Source: Anaeromyxobacter oryzae
GTDB lineage: Bacteria; Myxococcota; Myxococcia; Myxococcales; Anaeromyxobacteraceae
Reading direction: 5' to 3'
Length of the DNA stretch: 64,000 nucleotides
Assembly (NCBI RefSeq): GCF_023169945.1
Contig: NZ_AP025591.1
Coordinates: forward strand, 62,001 to 126,000
The notes below the pieces were generated by a model that was not told where the DNA came from, searched no databases, and worked only from the letters and a program-made list of their open reading frames with translations. The position numbers and the translations under genes are program-made. Of this stretch, positions 28,101 to 36,536 are shown piece after piece; within the stretch, counting starts at the first letter, position 1; each line of letters begins with the position of its first letter.

Positions 28101-30847
28101 TCCGGGAGGGGTTCCGCGCTGCGGTCGAGGTCGGCGACCTGACCTACGCCTGCTACTGCGCCAACCACATGGTCACGGTGATGCTGACGCAGGGCTCGCC
28201 GCTCGAGACGGTCCTTCGCGAATCGGAGGTGCGCCTCGACTTCGTGCGGAAGGCCGGGTACGCGCCGGTCGTCGACGAGATCGTCAGCATGCAACGCTTC
28301 ATCCAGGACATGCGAGGGCTCACGGCCAGCTTCTCGGCGTTCGACGACGCGACCTTCGATCAGCGGGCGTTCGAGCAGCACCTGGAGCGCGAGGTCAGGC
28401 CGCTCACCGTCTGCTGGTACTTCATCCTGAAGCTCGCCGCGCGCTTCATGTCGGGAGACTACGCGGAGGCGCTCGACGCGTCGGAGCGGGCGCGCGCCCT
28501 GCTCTGGTCGACGCCCGGGCACATGCAGGTCCCGGAGTACCACTACTTCCGCGCGCTCTCCCTCGCCGCCGCACACGGGGGCGCGCCGCCGGAGAAGCAG
28601 CGGGAGTACCTGGAGGCGCTCCGCGGTCACGACGCGCAGTTCCGGGAGTGGGCCGACAACTGCGCCGCGAACTTCGCCAGCAAGAGCGCGCTCGTCTCCG
28701 CAGAGGTGGCCCGCGTCACGGGCGACGACCTGGGGGCGATGCGCCTCTACGAGCGGGCGATCCAGTGCGCACGCGACAGCGGGTTCGTCCAGAACGAGGC
28801 GATCGCCTACGAGCTCGCGTCGAGGTTCTACCGAGCGAGAGGGTTCGTGGCGTTCGCCGACTCGTATCTCCGCGACGCGCGCGCCTGCTACCAGCGCTGG
28901 GGGGCCGACGGCAAGGTGCGGCAGCTCGAGCGGCTCCATCCCGACGTCCTCGAGTTCGCGCCGTTCGCCCCGTCCGCGACGATCGCGGTCCGATCCGAGC
29001 ACCTGGACCTCCTCTCCGTCATGAAGGCGTCGGAGACCATCGCGGGAGAGATCCTGTTCGACAGGCTGCTCGGCACGCTGCTGAAGGTCGCGCTCGAGCA
29101 GGGGGGCGCGCAGCGCGTGTGCCTCGTCCTGGCGCGCGGCGAGGACCTCACCCTCGAGGCCGAGGCCGTCGCCACGGAGGACGGCGTGACGACGCGGCTC
29201 CTCCCGTCGGTGCCGGTGGGAGCGGCGGGCGCGCCGCGCCAGCCCGCCGCGGCGTCGCTCGTGCCCGCCTCGATCGTCGAGTACGCGCGGCGGACGCGGG
29301 AGCCGGTGATCCTGAACGACGCCGCCACCGACCCCGGGAGGTTCGCCTCCGATCCGTACCTCACCCTGCGCAGGCCGCGGTCGGTGCTCTGCCTCCCGAT
29401 CCTGCGCCAGGCCGAGCTCGTCGGTCTCCTGTACCAGGAGAACGGCCTCGTCACGGGCGCCTTCACGCCCGACCGGCTGATCGCGCTGAGGCTCCTCGCC
29501 TCCCGGGCCGCGATCTCCATGCAGAACGCGCGGCTCCTCGCCGAGGAGCGCGCGGCGAGGACGGCGGCGGAGGACGCGAGGAGGACCGCGGAGCAGGCGA
29601 AGGCCGCGGCCGAGGAGGCGGAGCATCGGTCCGCGTTCCTGGCCGAGGCGGGGGCGCTCCTCGCAGGGTCGCTCGACGTGGAGGAGACGCTCGTCCGGCT
29701 CGGTCAGCTGTGCGTGCGATCGCTCGCCGACTGGTGCCTCATCGATCTCCTCGACGGCCGGCAGATCCGGCGCATCGCCGGCGCGCACGCCGATCCGGCC
29801 AAGGAGCCGGTGCTCGAGCAGCTCCGGAAGCGTTATCCACCGCGGCTCGACGCGCCTCACCCCGCCGCCCGGGTGCTGCGCAGCGGCGAGCCGCTCCTGG
29901 TGTCCGACCTGACCGACGAGGTCCTCCGCTCGTTCTGCGACGACGACGAGCATGTGAGGCTCGTCTCGGAGATGGGGAGCCGGAGCGCGGTGATCGTGCC
30001 GCTGCTGGCGCGGGGGAAACCCCTCGGCGCGCTGACGCTCACCTCGGGCACGCGGGGCCGCTACGGGCGCACCGACCTCGAGCTCGCCCGGGAGCTGGCC
30101 GATCGCGCCGCGATCGCCATCGACAACGCGCAGCTGTACCGGGAGGCGCAGCGGGCCATTCGCATCCGGGACGAGTTCCTGTCCATCGCCTCCCACGAGC
30201 TGCGGACGCCGATCCAGTCGTTGCAGCTGGTGGTGCAGAGCCTCGAGCGCGGCGCTCACGCCGGGCGCATCGCGCCCCGCATGCTCACCATCGCCGCGCG
30301 AGAGACCGAGCGCCTCGCGGCCCTCGTCGCGCAGCTGCTGGACGTCGTGCGCATCCAGGGCGGCCGGCTCAAGCTCGCCCTGGAGGACTGCGACCTGGTC
30401 GCCGAGACGCGGCAGGTCGTCGAGCGCATGCAGGTGGCGATCGAGCGGGCGGGGTCCCCCGTCACGCTGCACGCGGCGGAGGCCATCGCCGGGCGGTGGG
30501 ACCGCTCGCGCATCGACCAGCTGCTCACCAATCTCCTGTCCAACGCGCTCTCGTACGGGGCGAGCAAGCCCATCGACCTGACGCTCGCGCGCACCGACGG
30601 CGGCGTCCGGATCACGGTCCGCGATCACGGGATCGGCATCTCGCCGGACCGGCTGCCGCACGTGTTCGAGCGCTTCGAGCGGGCCACCAACACACGCCAC
30701 TACGGCGGGCTGGGCCTGGGCCTCTTCATCGCGCGCCAGATCGTGCAGGCGCACCAGGGGAGCATCGCTGCGGAGAGCGACCTGGGCCGCGGCTCCACGT
30801 TCACGGTCGAGCTGCCGCTCCAGCCCCGCGAGGACGCGCCGGGCTGA
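25127..30847 (+). CDS. Giant Ser/Thr kinase - AAA ATPase - GAF - histidine kinase hybrid
   Basis: This 1906-residue signalling protein combines several modules. Residues 1-270 are a Ser/Thr kinase domain with VVLKVL, HRDLKPEN (near 125), a DLG in place of DFG and YMSPEQTGR; the glycine-rich loop is poor. Near 300-800 is a STAND/AAA ATPase with Walker A SGYSGIGKSS (near 334) and Walker B LTLFLDDLQWAD (near 456). A long helical, TPR-like region runs to about 1290. Two GAF domains (about 1300-1470 and 1500-1670), joined by a coiled coil, precede a HisKA domain with SIASHELRTP (His near 1689) and an HATPase with GIGISPDRLPHVFERF. Such proteins are known in myxobacteria and cyanobacteria. It lies 4 bases after the receiver gene. 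Its signal is unknown. Confidence 0.95.
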   Translation: MMHAPPQYTTRETLSNDGRTALYRAIRDLDHVPVVLKVLDSERCRPKDVERLRHEHEIGITLEGGAVVKPLALETYQGLPVLVLEDFGGESLDSGIAGPMATDRFLALSVGIAGAVSELHQQGVIHRDLKPENILVHPRTLEVKLADLGLATRLPREQQAPRPPLLIEGSLPYMSPEQTGRMNRAVDSRTDLYSLGVTFFQMLTGRLPFEARDPLEWVHCHVARAPPSVSQIVPGVPEQLERIVAKLLAKMADDRYQTARGLESDLERCLAEWRATQHVAPFPPGQRDVPDRLQIPQRLYGRDREIAALLGAFERVVDTGAPELLLVSGYSGIGKSSLVHEIQKPIVRRWGLFAEGKFDQYKRDIPYSTLAQSFRRLVLDVVAEGADRIAEWRERLGGALGMNGGLIAGIIPDVELIIGRQPAVPELPLTEAKNRFHLVFRQFLGVFACKDHPLTLFLDDLQWADAASFELLADVLTHAETRYLLAIGAYRDNEVDAAHPLVALLARLRTAIPVRELVLPPLSREHLDQFVADALRSSPEQTAPLTDLVAEKTAGNPFFAIQFLLSLRGDRLIRFDADTLAWRFDAASARAKGYTDNVVELMVAKLQRLSGEAQEAVMLAACVGNVTGADTLALLRGRSEEQTHRDLWELVREGLLDRSRGRYRFSHDRVQQAAYALIPADRRSATHLRIGQLLLAHTPAEQLPESVFDIVNQLDLGSSLIIDRREKQQVARLDLIAGRRAKASAAYDGAARYVRSGIALLGDEGWTLDYPLAYGLHLELAQLEYLLGDRARSQELVATLLAHARDEIDKAAAYEFLVDLHTTQGDNEKAIDAALQCISLFGIELTPHPTREEVQRDYDELWRKLGERQIEDLIDLPAMTDRETQAALGALAAPTVAAMFTDLNLLLRLSCQMVNLCLGHGNADASAVGYVWLGITLGPVFGKYQEGYRFGKLAYDYVQKHRLVALKPRIDICFGDLINFWTKPLKGDLEYLREGFRAAVEVGDLTYACYCANHMVTVMLTQGSPLETVLRESEVRLDFVRKAGYAPVVDEIVSMQRFIQDMRGLTASFSAFDDATFDQRAFEQHLEREVRPLTVCWYFILKLAARFMSGDYAEALDASERARALLWSTPGHMQVPEYHYFRALSLAAAHGGAPPEKQREYLEALRGHDAQFREWADNCAANFASKSALVSAEVARVTGDDLGAMRLYERAIQCARDSGFVQNEAIAYELASRFYRARGFVAFADSYLRDARACYQRWGADGKVRQLERLHPDVLEFAPFAPSATIAVRSEHLDLLSVMKASETIAGEILFDRLLGTLLKVALEQGGAQRVCLVLARGEDLTLEAEAVATEDGVTTRLLPSVPVGAAGAPRQPAAASLVPASIVEYARRTREPVILNDAATDPGRFASDPYLTLRRPRSVLCLPILRQAELVGLLYQENGLVTGAFTPDRLIALRLLASRAAISMQNARLLAEERAARTAAEDARRTAEQAKAAAEEAEHRSAFLAEAGALLAGSLDVEETLVRLGQLCVRSLADWCLIDLLDGRQIRRIAGAHADPAKEPVLEQLRKRYPPRLDAPHPAARVLRSGEPLLVSDLTDEVLRSFCDDDEHVRLVSEMGSRSAVIVPLLARGKPLGALTLTSGTRGRYGRTDLELARELADRAAIAIDNAQLYREAQRAIRIRDEFLSIASHELRTPIQSLQLVVQSLERGAHAGRIAPRMLTIAARETERLAALVAQLLDVVRIQGGRLKLALEDCDLVAETRQVVERMQVAIERAGSPVTLHAAEAIAGRWDRSRIDQLLTNLLSNALSYGASKPIDLTLARTDGGVRITVRDHGIGISPDRLPHVFERFERATNTRHYGGLGLGLFIARQIVQAHQGSIAAESDLGRGSTFTVELPLQPREDAPG

Positions 30848-30919
30848 GCCTCGCGGCCGGCGTCACCGCGAATCGGCGCCGCGCTCCGACGCTGCCGCGG
30901 ACCACCCCCGCCGCGCGCT

Positions 30920-31306
30920 TCACCGACCGTACGCCTTCTCCGGGCTGATCCCGAGGCGCCGCAGCGTCTCGCGGTCCGGCACGCCGGTCTCGGCGAGCCC
31001 CTCGTGCCCCTGGAACCTCTCGAGGGCGCGCGTCGTCGGCTCGTCGAGCTCGCCCCGCCGGTGCGCGGCGAGGTAGCCGCGATCCGCGAGCGCCTGCTGC
31101 AGGTCGCCGACGGCGCCGGGCGCGAGCAGCCCCTCCGGCGAGGCGGGGACGCGCGGCCGTCCCTCCCGCGGCGGGACCCCGCTCGCCTGCGGCCGGTCCG
31201 GCTGCTCCGGCCGCTGCTCCTCGCGGACGCGCTCCTCGGGGTGCCGCTTCGGGCAGCCCGCAGCGAGCGCGCCGAGGAGGAGGATGACGGCGGCGCGGCG
31301 GCTCAC
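30920..31306 (-). CDS. Peptidoglycan-binding-domain lipoprotein
   Basis: The 128-residue product begins with a lipoprotein signal (VSRRAAVILLLGALAAGC, lipobox LAAGC). It continues with a charged, Pro/Arg/Glu-rich linker and ends in a PG_binding_1 domain: GAVGDLQQALADRGYLAA, LDEPTTRALERFQGHEGL and GVPDRETLRRLGI. It should tether a lipid-anchored membrane to peptidoglycan or sense the wall. The GTG at 31306 has GGAGAGAAGGG just upstream and overlaps the stop of the preceding DUF748 gene as GTGA, so the start is well supported and the two are coupled. No catalytic domain is attached. It converges with the hybrid kinase gene. Confidence 0.85.
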   Translation of the reverse strand: MSRRAAVILLLGALAAGCPKRHPEERVREEQRPEQPDRPQASGVPPREGRPRVPASPEGLLAPGAVGDLQQALADRGYLAAHRRGELDEPTTRALERFQGHEGLAETGVPDRETLRRLGISPEKAYGR

Positions 31307-32595
31307 CCCTTCTCTCCGCTCGGCTGCGCCCGGGGCGGACCGTGGCCCGGGGAGAGCCCGCGCCGCGCCTGCTCCAGCGGGTTCTCCTTCTCCTTCGCCT
31401 TCGGGGGCGGGAGCGCGCCGAAGCTCGCGGTGAGGCCGCGGACGAACGCGTTCCGGAGGATGCCGACGATCGTCGGCACCGCCTGGACCTGCGGCCCCTC
31501 CACCCGCCCCTGGATCGGGACCGTCGTGGCGACGGCGTCGCGCCCGTGCGTGTCGTCGGCGAAGATCTTCAGCGCGGCGTTCCCGAGCAGCTCCTTCAGC
31601 TTGTTCGCGAGCCCGGGCTTCGCCGCCTTCAGCTCTCCGCCCTTCAGCACCGGCCTGACGCCGCCGTCGAGCCTCCCGTCCACGGCGGTGAACGCGACCG
31701 CCATCTCGAGGACGCCCTTCTCCGGCGCGACTCCGCTCTTCGCGCCGAGCAGGTCCGACAGCTCGTCCGCCCGGAGCCCCTCGAGCTTCCCTTCCCCGGC
31801 GAAGGTGAGTCCCTTCGCGAGCGGGTCGGCGGTCGCGAACACGGTGACCTTCCCGGACCTCTGGAGCGTGCCGCGGGCGGCGAGCACGGTGGGCTCGTGC
31901 TTGGCGAGGGCGGCCCGCGTCGCGAAGTTCTCGAGCGTGGCCTCGATCCCGTGGAGGCGGAGCCGAGGCCGCTCCTTCTCGCGGGCGTCGATCCAGAGGA
32001 TCTCGCCCCCGCGCACCTGGACGCGGTCGAGGCGGAACGGCGCGAGCCGCTCGAGGCGCCGGCCCACCTTGGGCGCCTCCTTCGGCTCCTGGCTCGCGGC
32101 CTCGCTCTTCCCCTTCCCCTCCCCCTCCTCGTCCCGGCGCGCCGGCGCGGTGAGCAGGTTCAGCCGCGGGCGGTCGAGCTCGACCGCGGCGACGAGGTGG
32201 CCGTGGAGGAGCTCGGTGGCGTACAGGCCGAACTCGGCGCGGTCGACGGCGAAGTACGGGAGCGCGGCGCCGCCTGCGGTCGTCTTCTCGATGCGCAGGT
32301 CGTGGATCTCGTACGAGAGGTCCCGGAGCCGGACGTTCACCCCGGAGAACGTGCCGCGCATTCCGTCCATCCCGGCGAGCATCCGCCGCGTGTACCAGGC
32401 AGCGAGCGGATCCAGGGCGAGGTGGAGCGCGATCGCCAGGACGGCGAGCACGGCGACGACGATGGCGACGACCTTCCCGGCCCGGCGCACGGCGCTTGAC
32501 GGACCTCCCGGGGGGATCCTGCGCACCCCCGCCGAGGTCGGCACCGGCGCCCCCGCGCGCCCCGGCGTGCCGGCCGGGCCCGTGCCCGCCGCCAC
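31303..32595 (-). CDS. AsmA-like / DUF748 membrane-anchored protein
   Basis: The 430-residue protein has a Pro-rich cytoplasmic lead and a single membrane helix near residues 40-62 (VVAIVVAVLAVLAIALHLAL). The large periplasmic part has DUF748/AsmA-type repeats: FAVDRAEFGLYATELLHGHL, DRPRLNLL, FRLDRVQVRGGEILWIDA and LRLHGIEATLENFATRA, then a beta-rich body. The C-terminal tail is charged and Pro-rich. Relatives of AsmA and TamB act in lipid transport or outer-membrane assembly, so an envelope role is likely but unproven here. The GTG at 32595 is the first start; a later one just before the helix is equally possible. It is translationally coupled to the peptidoglycan-binding lipoprotein downstream. 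Confidence 0.75.
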   Translation of the reverse strand: MAAGTGPAGTPGRAGAPVPTSAGVRRIPPGGPSSAVRRAGKVVAIVVAVLAVLAIALHLALDPLAAWYTRRMLAGMDGMRGTFSGVNVRLRDLSYEIHDLRIEKTTAGGAALPYFAVDRAEFGLYATELLHGHLVAAVELDRPRLNLLTAPARRDEEGEGKGKSEAASQEPKEAPKVGRRLERLAPFRLDRVQVRGGEILWIDAREKERPRLRLHGIEATLENFATRAALAKHEPTVLAARGTLQRSGKVTVFATADPLAKGLTFAGEGKLEGLRADELSDLLGAKSGVAPEKGVLEMAVAFTAVDGRLDGGVRPVLKGGELKAAKPGLANKLKELLGNAALKIFADDTHGRDAVATTVPIQGRVEGPQVQAVPTIVGILRNAFVRGLTASFGALPPPKAKEKENPLEQARRGLSPGHGPPRAQPSGEKG

Positions 32596-32650
32596 GCGGG
32601 GCCGCGCCGCCGGGCGCCGGCGATCGGCGCACCGCGAGGCAGGCCGGCGC

Positions 32651-33721
32651 TCAGGCGCCCACGGCGTCGAGCGCCTGCGCGAGGTCCGCCTCGAGATCGG
32701 CGGGGTCCTCGATCCCGACCGCGAGCCGGAGGAGCGCGGGCGGCGCCTCCGGGTCCTGCCGCCGCCGCCACTCGACGAGCGACTCGACCCCGCCGAGCGA
32801 CGTCGCGTCCTGGAAGAGCCGGAGCTTGCCGGGGAGCGCCCGGGCCGCCTCCTCGCTCCCGAGCTCGATGGAGAGCATCGGGCCGGGCCCCTTCATCTGC
32901 CGCTGCGCGAGCTCGTACCCGGGGTGCGTCGGGAGCGACGGGTGCCAGACGCGCGCGACGCGCGGCGCGAGGAAGGCCGCGAGGCGCGTCGCCGTCGCGG
33001 TCTGCTGCCGGACGCGGAGCGAGAGCGTGCGGACGCCGCGCAGCACGAGCCAGGTCTCGAGCGCACCCGGCACCGCTCCGGACAGCGTGCGCGCGGCGCG
33101 CAGCGCCTCCGCCAGCTTCGGCTCCCGGGCCACGAGGACGCCGCCGAGGGCGTCGGAGTGGCCGGAGAGGAACTTCGTCATGGAGTGGTAGACCAGGTCC
33201 GCCCCGAGGGCGAGCGGCTGCTGGAGGACGGGGGTGGCGAACGTCCCGTCGACGAGGAGCCAGGCGCCGGCGGCGCGGGCGCGCGCGGCGTGGGCGGCGA
33301 TGTCCTGGAGCTCGCAGGTGGGGTTCTTCGGGGTCTCGAGCCAGATCAGGTCGCCCTTCCCGACGGGCGCGTCGAGGGGGACCTTCTCGACGCCGAACCT
33401 CGCGAGCGCCTCGATGGCGTAGTGCGTGGCGTGGTACCCGCCGCGGGCGATCGCGACGCGCCGCGGCGCGAGGTGGAGCAGCGCCGCCGTGGCGGCGGCC
33501 TGGCCGGACGCGTACACCGCGGCGTGGCCGCCCTCGAGCGCCCCGAGCACCGCCTCCAGGCGGCGGCGCGTCGGGTGGTCGGACCGCGAGTACACGAGCC
33601 CCTCCGAGTTGCCCGCGACGTAGGTGGTGGAGACGTGGATGGGAGGGGCGACGTCGGGCGTCGCCTCGATGCCCGCGTCGGCGTGCAGGGCGAGGGTCTC
33701 GGGACGGAGAGGCTGGCTCAT
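32651..33721 (-). CDS. Cystathionine gamma-synthase/lyase family PLP enzyme
   Basis: The roughly 356-residue enzyme belongs to the Cys/Met metabolism PLP family. It opens SQPLRPETLALHADAGIEATP and has the substrate loop PPIHVSTTYVAGNSEGLVYSR (the family's YxR motif is Tyr-Ser-Arg). It continues with YASGQAAATAALL, LIWLETPKNPTCELQDI, DGTFATPVLQQPLALGAD and the PLP lysine in HSMTKFLSGHSDALGG. Gamma-synthase, gamma-lyase and methionine-lyase activities cannot be told apart from these motifs. The start at 33721 is at the first conserved residue; an ATG three codons earlier (33730) is possible. It is divergent from the PFK gene across 140 bases. Met or Cys synthesis genes are not nearby. Confidence 0.9.
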   Translation of the reverse strand: MSQPLRPETLALHADAGIEATPDVAPPIHVSTTYVAGNSEGLVYSRSDHPTRRRLEAVLGALEGGHAAVYASGQAAATAALLHLAPRRVAIARGGYHATHYAIEALARFGVEKVPLDAPVGKGDLIWLETPKNPTCELQDIAAHAARARAAGAWLLVDGTFATPVLQQPLALGADLVYHSMTKFLSGHSDALGGVLVAREPKLAEALRAARTLSGAVPGALETWLVLRGVRTLSLRVRQQTATATRLAAFLAPRVARVWHPSLPTHPGYELAQRQMKGPGPMLSIELGSEEAARALPGKLRLFQDATSLGGVESLVEWRRRQDPEAPPALLRLAVGIEDPADLEADLAQALDAVGA

Positions 33722-33861
33722 GCGGCGCATGGTCGCGTCGGAGCCCGCCCGGCGCAAGCGCCTCGACACGGCCTGCTCGTGCGCCGGGCACCTTGGCCCT
33801 CGCCGGGGGTGACGTGCTTCTGATTCCTGCGCCGGCCGGGGAAGGCGTTTAGGATGCGGCC

Positions 33862-35046
33862 ATGGCGAAAAAGCGCGTCGGCATCCTCACGGGCGGCGGG
33901 GACGTCCCCGGCCTGAACTCCGTCATCAAGAGCGTCGTCTACCGCGGCGCCGAGCACGACATCGAGGTCGTGGGGCTCCGGCGCGGCTGGGAGGCGCTCA
34001 CGCACCTCGACCTCTCCGATCCCGCGAGCCGCGCCAAGTACGTCCTCCCCCTCAACCGCGACAACACGCGGACGGTGGACCGGACCGGCGGCACGTTCCT
34101 CCACTCGTCGCGCACCAACCCCGCGAAGATGAAGAAGCTGCCGCGCCACCTCGCCGGCCAGACGTTCCCGTCCGCGCAGAGCACCAAGGCCGGACAGACG
34201 ACCGTCACGTACGACCTCTCGAAGCAGGTGCTCGCGAACCTCGACGGCCTCGGGCTCGAGTACCTGCTCGCCATCGGCGGCGACGACACCCTCTCCTACG
34301 CCCAGAAGCTCCACGCGCAGGGGTTCAAGGTGATCGCGATCCCGAAGACGATGGACAACGACGTCCGCAACACCGAGTACTGCATCGGCTTCTCCACCGC
34401 GATCACCCGCGCGATGGACGCCATCGAGCGGCAGCGGACGACCGTCGGCTCGCACGAGCGGATCGGGATCTTCCGGGTCTTCGGCCGCGACGCCGGCTTC
34501 ACGTCGCTCTACACCGCGTACGTGTCGTCGATCCGCTGCCTGATCCCCGAGTACAAGCCGAAGCTCGAGCTCCTCGTCGACCTGCTCCACCGGGACAAGG
34601 CGGAGAACCCGTCGTCGTACGCGCTGGTGGTCCTCTCCGAGGGCGCGGAGTGGGAGGGCTACAAGGTGCAGGAGTACGGGGAGCCAGACGCTTACGGCCA
34701 CCGCAAGAAGGCGAGCGTGGCCGAGTCGCTCTCCGACGAGATCAAGCGGCGCACCGGCGAGGAGACGATCGTCTCGGACCTCACGTACGACCTCCGCTCC
34801 GGCGATCCCGACTTCATCGACAAGATGGTCGCCCTCACCTTCGGCACGATGGCGTTCGACGCGCTGCTCGAGAACAAGAGCGGCATCATGTCGGCGCTCG
34901 TGGACGGGAAGTACGACCTCGTGCAGATCCCGGATCCGAAGCTCGGGCCGCGGAAGGTCGACGTCGAGACCATGTACAACAAGGAGCGGCTGCGCCCCAT
35001 CTACGCGAACAAGCGGGGGCTCCCGATCTTCTTGAACAAGATGTGA
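33862..35046 (+). CDS. pfkA: 6-phosphofructokinase with pyrophosphate-type signature
   Basis: This 394-residue glycolytic enzyme phosphorylates fructose 6-phosphate. The fold is plain: VGILTGGGDVPGLNSVI, catalytic PKTMDNDVRNTEY (residues 161-173) and IGIFRVFGRDAGFTSLYTAY. The phosphoryl-donor signature is GGDD (139-142) plus PKT rather than the GGDG/PGT of ATP enzymes. These two changes mark pyrophosphate-using PFKs, as established for the Asp and Lys at E. coli positions 104 and 124. I infer a diphosphate-dependent or mixed-donor enzyme, which would also be reversible. AGGA precedes the ATG weakly. A methyltransferase gene follows after 21 bases, perhaps on the same transcript. Confidence 0.93.
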   Translation: MAKKRVGILTGGGDVPGLNSVIKSVVYRGAEHDIEVVGLRRGWEALTHLDLSDPASRAKYVLPLNRDNTRTVDRTGGTFLHSSRTNPAKMKKLPRHLAGQTFPSAQSTKAGQTTVTYDLSKQVLANLDGLGLEYLLAIGGDDTLSYAQKLHAQGFKVIAIPKTMDNDVRNTEYCIGFSTAITRAMDAIERQRTTVGSHERIGIFRVFGRDAGFTSLYTAYVSSIRCLIPEYKPKLELLVDLLHRDKAENPSSYALVVLSEGAEWEGYKVQEYGEPDAYGHRKKASVAESLSDEIKRRTGEETIVSDLTYDLRSGDPDFIDKMVALTFGTMAFDALLENKSGIMSALVDGKYDLVQIPDPKLGPRKVDVETMYNKERLRPIYANKRGLPIFLNKM

Positions 35047-35067
35047 GGAGCCGGGCCGCGCGCGCCG

Positions 35068-35907
35068 ATGCCCGACCACTCCTTCCCCCAGGCCGCCCAG
35101 ATGGCGGACGAGTCGATGGTCCGCACCCTCGCGGCCCAGGCGGACGCGATCTGGCCGCAGGAGGCGCCGCTCCTCGCCCGGTACCGGGTGCCGGCGGATG
35201 CGTCGATCCTCGACGCGGGCTGCGGCACCGGCGAGGGCACGGTCCGCCTCGCCGCGGTCTTCCCCGGCGCGGAGCTGCTGGGCGTCGATCTCCTGACGCC
35301 TCACCTCGACCGGGCGCGGGCCCGCGCCGCGGACGCCGGCCTCGGCGGCCGGGCGCGGTTCGAGCAGCGCTCGATCTTCGACCTCGGCCTGCCCGCGGCG
35401 ACGTTCGACCTCGTCGTCTGCCGCCACGTCCTGCAGGCGGTGCCGCACCCCGAGCGCGCCATCGCCGAGCTGGTCCGCGTGACGCGCCCGGGCGGCGTGG
35501 TGCACCTCATCGCGGAGGACTACGCGATGATCCATTTCACGCGCGGCAAGCTCGACGCGAACGCCTTCTGGCCCGCGGCGCCCGCGCGCTTCGGCGCGGC
35601 GACGGGGACGGACATGCTGGTGGGCCGCCGCGCCCCGGGCATCCTCCGCGATCTCGAGCTCGAGGACGTGACCGTCGACTACGTCGTGGTGGACACGCTC
35701 CGCGTCGCGCGTGAGACGTTCGCGGCGATCTGGCTCGCGTGGCGCGACGGCTACTCCGACGCGCTCGCCGAGCATCTCGGCTGGAGCCGCGCGGACGTCG
35801 TCGCCCACTTCGACGATCAGATCGCGACGATCCGCGATCCCCACGGCTACGCCGTCTGGTTCGTGCCGGTGGTCGCCGGCCGCGTGCCGGAGCCGCGAGG
35901 CGTTTGA
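35068..35907 (+). CDS. Class I SAM-dependent methyltransferase
   Basis: The 279-residue cytoplasmic protein has a class I Rossmann methyltransferase core: motif I ILDAGCGTGEGTVRLAA (near 47-63), the acidic end of the next strand in LLGVDLLTPHLDRAR, FDLVVCRHVLQAVPHPERAI and the post-core RVTRPGGVVHLIAEDY. The C-terminal third (about residues 165-279) is specific and unassigned; it includes AIWLAWRDGYSDALAEHLGW and might form the substrate lid. No regulator or biosynthetic partner is adjacent except the PFK gene 21 bases upstream. A strong hairpin after the stop ends this transcript. The substrate is unknown. Confidence 0.88.
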   Translation: MPDHSFPQAAQMADESMVRTLAAQADAIWPQEAPLLARYRVPADASILDAGCGTGEGTVRLAAVFPGAELLGVDLLTPHLDRARARAADAGLGGRARFEQRSIFDLGLPAATFDLVVCRHVLQAVPHPERAIAELVRVTRPGGVVHLIAEDYAMIHFTRGKLDANAFWPAAPARFGAATGTDMLVGRRAPGILRDLELEDVTVDYVVVDTLRVARETFAAIWLAWRDGYSDALAEHLGWSRADVVAHFDDQIATIRDPHGYAVWFVPVVAGRVPEPRGV

Positions 35908-35913
35908 GGGAGC

Positions 35914-35940
35914 GGTCCCGGCGCCGGTCGCGCCGGGACC
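35914..35940. terminator. Strong two-way hairpin between methyltransferase and secreted-protein genes
   Basis: An 11-bp perfect stem (GGTCCCGGCGC pairing with GCGCCGGGACC) with a 5-base loop fills the 51-base gap between convergent genes. No T-run follows on either side, but it is the most stable simple hairpin I found in the window and probably acts in both directions. Confidence 0.6.
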
Positions 35941-35958
35941 CGCGTCCGCTCCGCGCGA

Positions 35959-36495
35959 TCAGTCGTTCGTGTACAGCTGGAGCGTCCAGAACGAGCCGGT
36001 CCCGTAACCGGGGAGCGCCACCGGCGTGAAGACGCTCGCGCTGGTCGCGACGCCGTTCACGACGCCGAGCGCCGCGTCCGGGTTCACCTTCAGCGCGCAC
36101 CCGACGAGCAGGAGCGGCGCGGGGACGCCGGGCACCGGGAACGTGAGGCTCGTGATCTCGCAGGTCCCCTGCGCCGTGAAGGTCCCGTCGTCCAGGGCGA
36201 ACACCATCGAGAACGGGCTCTTCACCTTGGGATCGAACGGCGTGTACGTCAGGATCTTGCCGCAGCCGATCGCGGTGCCGACGGGGCGACCGGCGTCCTT
36301 CATGACGAGCCCGTCCGAGGCGCGGCTCCGCGGCGCGTAGAGGTACGCGCCGAGGCGGACCGTGTCGCCGGCGGGGCACGCGGGCGTGACGTCGGGGTGC
36401 TCCTGGGACCGCAGCAGGTAGACGCGCTCGCCGGCGGCGGCGGGCAGCGACAGCGCGGCGAGGACCAGGGCGACGGCGAGGCGCTGGATGGACAT
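35959..36495 (-). CDS. Secreted beta-rich protein of unknown function
   Basis: The 178-residue product starts with a signal peptide (MSIQRLAVALVLAALSLPAA, cleavage after AAAG). The mature domain is rich in short beta-strands and has three or four cysteines (TPACP, IGCGK, GTCEI, VGCAL) that could form disulfides. Phrases such as VGTAIGCGKILTYTPFDP and MVFALDDGTFTAQGTCEIT faintly recall the dirigent/allene-oxide-cyclase barrel, but I would not assign it. GGAGGAG lies 7 bases before the ATG, so translation should be strong. It is 41 bases downstream of the KAS III-like gene on the same strand and probably co-transcribed with it. Confidence 0.75.
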   Translation of the reverse strand: MSIQRLAVALVLAALSLPAAAGERVYLLRSQEHPDVTPACPAGDTVRLGAYLYAPRSRASDGLVMKDAGRPVGTAIGCGKILTYTPFDPKVKSPFSMVFALDDGTFTAQGTCEITSLTFPVPGVPAPLLLVGCALKVNPDAALGVVNGVATSASVFTPVALPGYGTGSFWTLQLYTND

Positions 36496-36536
36496 GTGGT
36501 GTTCTCCTCCGGTGAACGAGCTACCGTCAGCTTACT

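Noticed and set aside
25406..30754. A 1782-codon open frame on the minus strand opposite the hybrid kinase
   Set aside because: It is antisense to a protein with many recognisable domains and its translation is low-complexity Arg/Glu/Leu, a result of GC-rich third positions.
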